Shown: in pieces, positions 61,719-64,000 of the stretch
Position numbering within the stretch: position 1 is the first letter of the stretch
Layout of the letters: the number at the start of each line of letters is the position of its first letter
From: Clostridiales bacterium
GTDB taxonomy: Bacteria; Bacillota; Clostridia; Peptostreptococcales; Acidaminobacteraceae
DNA length: 64,000 nt
NCBI GenBank assembly: GCA_016342415.1
Contig: JAEIOD010000014.1
Location: 46,725-110,724, forward strand
Direction: 5' to 3'
Notes under the pieces: model-generated
Told to the model about the DNA's origin: nothing
The model's database searches: none
What the model saw: the letters and a program-made list of their open reading frames with translations, nothing else
Position numbers and translations under genes: made by a program

Positions 61719-62381
61719 TTATCTACTATTAAAACTCTGTGCATTCTTTCTTGAACTCTCAATATGTCTAACTGTTGCTTCAAAAGCCTTTTCAGCATCT
61801 TTTTCCATAAATCCTTCAAGTATGGCTTTGTGTTCTTCCAGTGCATTTTTTGATCTACCTGCACATTGAAGAGATTTGTTTCTTGTCGTTTTTATAAACA
61901 ACTGGAAGTCCCTTAAAACTTGTTCCAAATAACGGCTCTTAGTCGCCATATAAATGGTTTCATGGAATTTTGTATTCAGCTCAAAAATTTTATCTATATC
62001 ACCTTTGAATGTATAAAATTCCATTAAATCATAAATCTCTTTTAAATCATCTACGGTTGAGCTATCCATTCTTTCAACAGCCCATCGTGCAGCTATACCT
62101 TCTATTGCAACACGAATTGTATAAATATCATGAATATCCTGATTTGAAATTCCCTTTACAACAACACCACGATTTGGAATATTATCTACTAAACCATCTA
62201 ACTCTAACTGCTTTAATGCTTCTCTAACCGGTGTTCTACTTACACCAAGTTCTTCTGCAAGTTTTGCTTCGACAATTTTATCACCTGCTATATATTTATC
62301 AATTAGTATATCTTCTCTAATTTTATCAAAAATTAGTGAGGTTAGTGATTTGTTTTCCTTCTTCTGATCGAACAGGTCCAA
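61719..62381 (-). CDS. GntR family regulator (FCD type)
   Basis: A 220-residue protein. N-terminal winged helix (LAEELGVSRTPVREALKQLE) and C-terminal all-helical FCD ligand domain with H116-type and H-rich region (NTKFHETIYMAT, HIESSRKN). The FCD pocket binds small carboxylates around a metal. It is encoded upstream of and in line with nadABC, so it may control NAD synthesis or simply respond to another acid. Confidence 0.9.
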   Translation of the reverse strand: MDLFDQKKENKSLTSLIFDKIREDILIDKYIAGDKIVEAKLAEELGVSRTPVREALKQLELDGLVDNIPNRGVVVKGISNQDIHDIYTIRVAIEGIAARWAVERMDSSTVDDLKEIYDLMEFYTFKGDIDKIFELNTKFHETIYMATKSRYLEQVLRDFQLFIKTTRNKSLQCAGRSKNALEEHKAILEGFMEKDAEKAFEATVRHIESSRKNAQSFNSR

Positions 62382-62457
62382 GATTATTTCCTCCGGGTTA
62401 CTGCAAATAGCATAATACCCCTACGGTAAAATACTAACTTTAAATTGCACCTATATT

Positions 62458-63659
62458 TTAACTTACTTTCGTGTCTCTGTCAATTCCACTTTTTACTGAA
62501 TTTTTCATAAACTCATTTGATATTACGACAAGTAGCAACATACTGACACCAATGACAAAATGAGCCATATATATCCGTTTTATCTGGCATTAAACCAAAG
62601 AATGGTGAAATAATGGCAATTATAATGGCATGAGAAAAATTTTGTAGATATAAAATAGTTGCTTTTTTATCAGATGGAATGTGTTTATTGATATATTTTT
62701 AGACTATTGGCATTCTATAACCACGTGTAAATTGGTGTAGAATTAGAAAAATAAAACCCAGTGGTAACTTTATAAGACCCCCCATAATAAATGAAATAAA
62801 AAGTAATAGACATAAAGCCATCATCGACCTTGGTTTGGCTAAATCAATAAATTTTTAAGTATATTTTGAAGCATATGCTGCTACAACATTAAAAAAGAAA
62901 AATATTGAACAAAACTAACCAGCTTTTATGCCAATAGATTGCATATAGGGTTGGAAATAATTAAATCCAACTCTATAGAAGAGTATAAATCACACGCTGA
63001 ATAAGATGATGCTAAAGAACTTTTTATTAGAAAATGCAAATTGTAAACTTTATTTAACTTGTAAAAGATAATTTTCTGCTCCGCTTTTCTTCTCAACTAA
63101 TGATTCAACAAAAAAACAGGCTATCATTGCAGATACAAACATGAAAACTACAGAGTTGAAAAATGGTAATGACACAATTACTTCAAATAATAACCCTGAT
63201 AATAGTGAGCCTATTGCCTGACCATAAAAAACATAAGATCTAACTTGTCCTGCTACCATTTAATATTGATGTACCAAATCATTGCTTTTTAGTGAGTCAT
63301 ATAATATAGCCTACTCGGTTGCCGACCTAAAAGTCATGCCAATTGAAAATATTACTTCTGAAAAAATCATATAAAGAAAAGTAGAACCATATATAAATAT
63401 TAACAAACTTAAATCACTTAATACACTACCAATAAGCAAACTGTATTTTCTACCGAATCTATCACTCACTGCACCTGTAGGCACTTCAAATAAAACAGTT
63501 GTAACCGAAGCAACAGAAGTTAATAATAATATTTTGGAAAATGACAATCCTTTTGCCAGTTAAAACGAAGTAATAATCGGACCAGTAATTAAGAGAATAT
63601 AGAATATAAAATAAATTTTATAAGTACGACTGTTATTGAGTTCATTTGTAGTAGTCATA
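62458..63659 (-). pseudogene. MFS transporter pseudogene with many stops
   Basis: From an ATG at 63659 the minus strand can be read as a major-facilitator protein (FEVPTGAVSDRFGRKYSLLI, VRSYVFYGQAIGSLLSGLLF). In the same frame there are at least eight stops: TAA after TSF, TAG after SATE, TAA before MVAGQ, TAA after QVK, TGA in FSV-FIL, TAG after KAG, TAA after KYT and TAA after PIV. A single frameshift near 62560 is needed to reach the end (VIGVSMLLLVVISNEF). The transporter is dead; no full open frame remains. Confidence 0.85.
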
Positions 63660-63759
63660 GCATCTCCTTTTTAGTGTATTAAAAAAAAGTCTACTATAGA
63701 GATGAAAAAAATACAATGCAATTGGTTTAATTGAATCTAAAAATCAATTAATTAAATGC

Positions 63760-63801
63760 AAAAAAAATAAAAACAGCCTAAGGAATTCCTTAAACTGCTT
63801 T
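63760..63801 (-). terminator. Terminator after 5S rRNA
   Basis: AGCAGTTTAAGG / CCTTAGGCTGTT hairpin with imperfect pairs, then a long T run on the minus strand. Confidence 0.85.
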
Positions 63802-63805
63802 TAGA

Positions 63806-63922
63806 ACTAGCAACGTCTTACTTTCCCAGGGGGTTGCCCCCCAAGTATCATCAGCGCTAAGAAACTTAACTTCTGTGTTCGGGATGGGAACAGGTGTAGC
63901 CTTCTCGCTATTGTCACTAGAT
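63806..63922 (-). rRNA. rrf: 5S ribosomal RNA
   Basis: On the minus strand: the 5' part with GACAATAGCGAGAAGG, then CACCTGTTCCCATCCCGAAC, AGAAGTTAAG, and the closing GGGAAAGTAAGACG. This is a complete 5S rRNA of about 117 bases, ending just before its terminator. Confidence 0.95.
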
Positions 63923-63975
63923 ATTTTAGAGATATTCTCTAAAAATTGCACATATGAGTTGACATTTAATGTAAC

Positions 63976-64000
63976 GACTTGAGCCTGCGATCTTGTCGCC
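63976..64000 (-). rRNA. rrl: Possible 3' end of 23S rRNA
   Basis: At the window edge the minus strand reads AAGATCGCAGGCTCAAGTC, which resembles the usual end of clostridial 23S rRNA (close to AGATCGAGGGCTTGACC). Only about 25 bases are visible, so this is tentative. The spacer to 5S is about 55 bases. Confidence 0.5.

Noticed and set aside
62990..63000. TGA in the MFS frame as selenocysteine
   Set aside because: The same frame holds many TAA and TAG stops, and the residue position would fit Trp, so it is plain decay.
1..64000. tRNA genes, CRISPR arrays, insertion sequences and prophage genes
   Set aside because: I looked for cloverleaf ends, regularly spaced repeats, transposases and phage proteins by eye and saw none; a short tRNA could still escape this kind of reading.

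Overview
This 64 kb window is a chromosomal segment from a low-GC Gram-positive anaerobe, most likely a member of the class Clostridia. The evidence is the AT-rich sequence, strong GGAGG ribosome binding sites, T-box, SAM-I and cobalamin riboswitches, a Tad-pilus locus of Gram-positive type without a secretin, and the block lepB-holB-ricT-yabB-rsmI-abrB that lies near the replication origin in Bacillus and its relatives. I infer, without proof, a genus such as Fusibacter or a neighbour. Most genes are on the minus strand and an rRNA operon end (5S, probably the tail of 23S) is at the right edge, also on the minus strand. A replication fork running right to left, with the origin to the right of the window, would explain this.

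Layout. 1-5.1 kb: an Mrp/Mnh-type cation/proton antiporter operon in the order E-F-G-D'-E'-B-C-D, with a split MrpA-like C-terminus and a second mnhD copy running off the left edge behind a decayed mnhC remnant. 5.1-7.5 kb: a DUF134 regulator, a two-gene permease whose second gene ends in a ferredoxin-like domain, and a divergent Crp/Fnr regulator with a clear palindrome. 7.5-17.2 kb: an EamA exporter, a SAM-riboswitch-controlled MTHFR-like gene, a glycerophosphodiesterase, veg, a YkgJ protein, an unannotated 35-residue ORF, an amidohydrolase, an NfeD/SPFH pair, and a metallo-hydrolase/sensor kinase pair. 17.3-25.5 kb: pepF, a copper operon (regulator-copA-copZ) and a cobalamin-riboswitch-controlled btuFCD transporter. 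25.5-25.7 kb: a dense array of DnaA-box-like 9-mers. 25.8-36.9 kb: mgsA, pheA, an M1 peptidase, Lrp, RNase HI, a NUDIX hydrolase, rpsF-ssb-rpsR and, on the same strand, DUF951-DUF3343-yedF-cvpA-DUF5711-RNA methyltransferase. 37.0-44.1 kb: a kinase-like/receiver protein and a Tad pilus operon. 44.2-54.2 kb: an aldehyde dehydrogenase, a degenerate CCA-enzyme-like protein and the origin-proximal block. 54.3-62.4 kb: an aminotransferase, T-box-serS, a sigma-region-4-like protein, murI, a 53-residue Cys protein, nadABC and a GntR regulator. 62.5-63.7 kb: an MFS pseudogene with many stops, followed by the rRNA end.

The most striking observation is in copA. The P-type ATPase frame is continuous over 806 codons except for one TGA, which sits exactly where the first cysteine of the second heavy-metal-binding CxxC should be. 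A stem-loop with bacterial SECIS geometry follows at once. The same window carries yedF and DUF3343, two families linked to selenium metabolism. A selenocysteine-containing copper ATPase is therefore a serious candidate. The DnaA-box array, far from any visible dnaA, is the second main lead.
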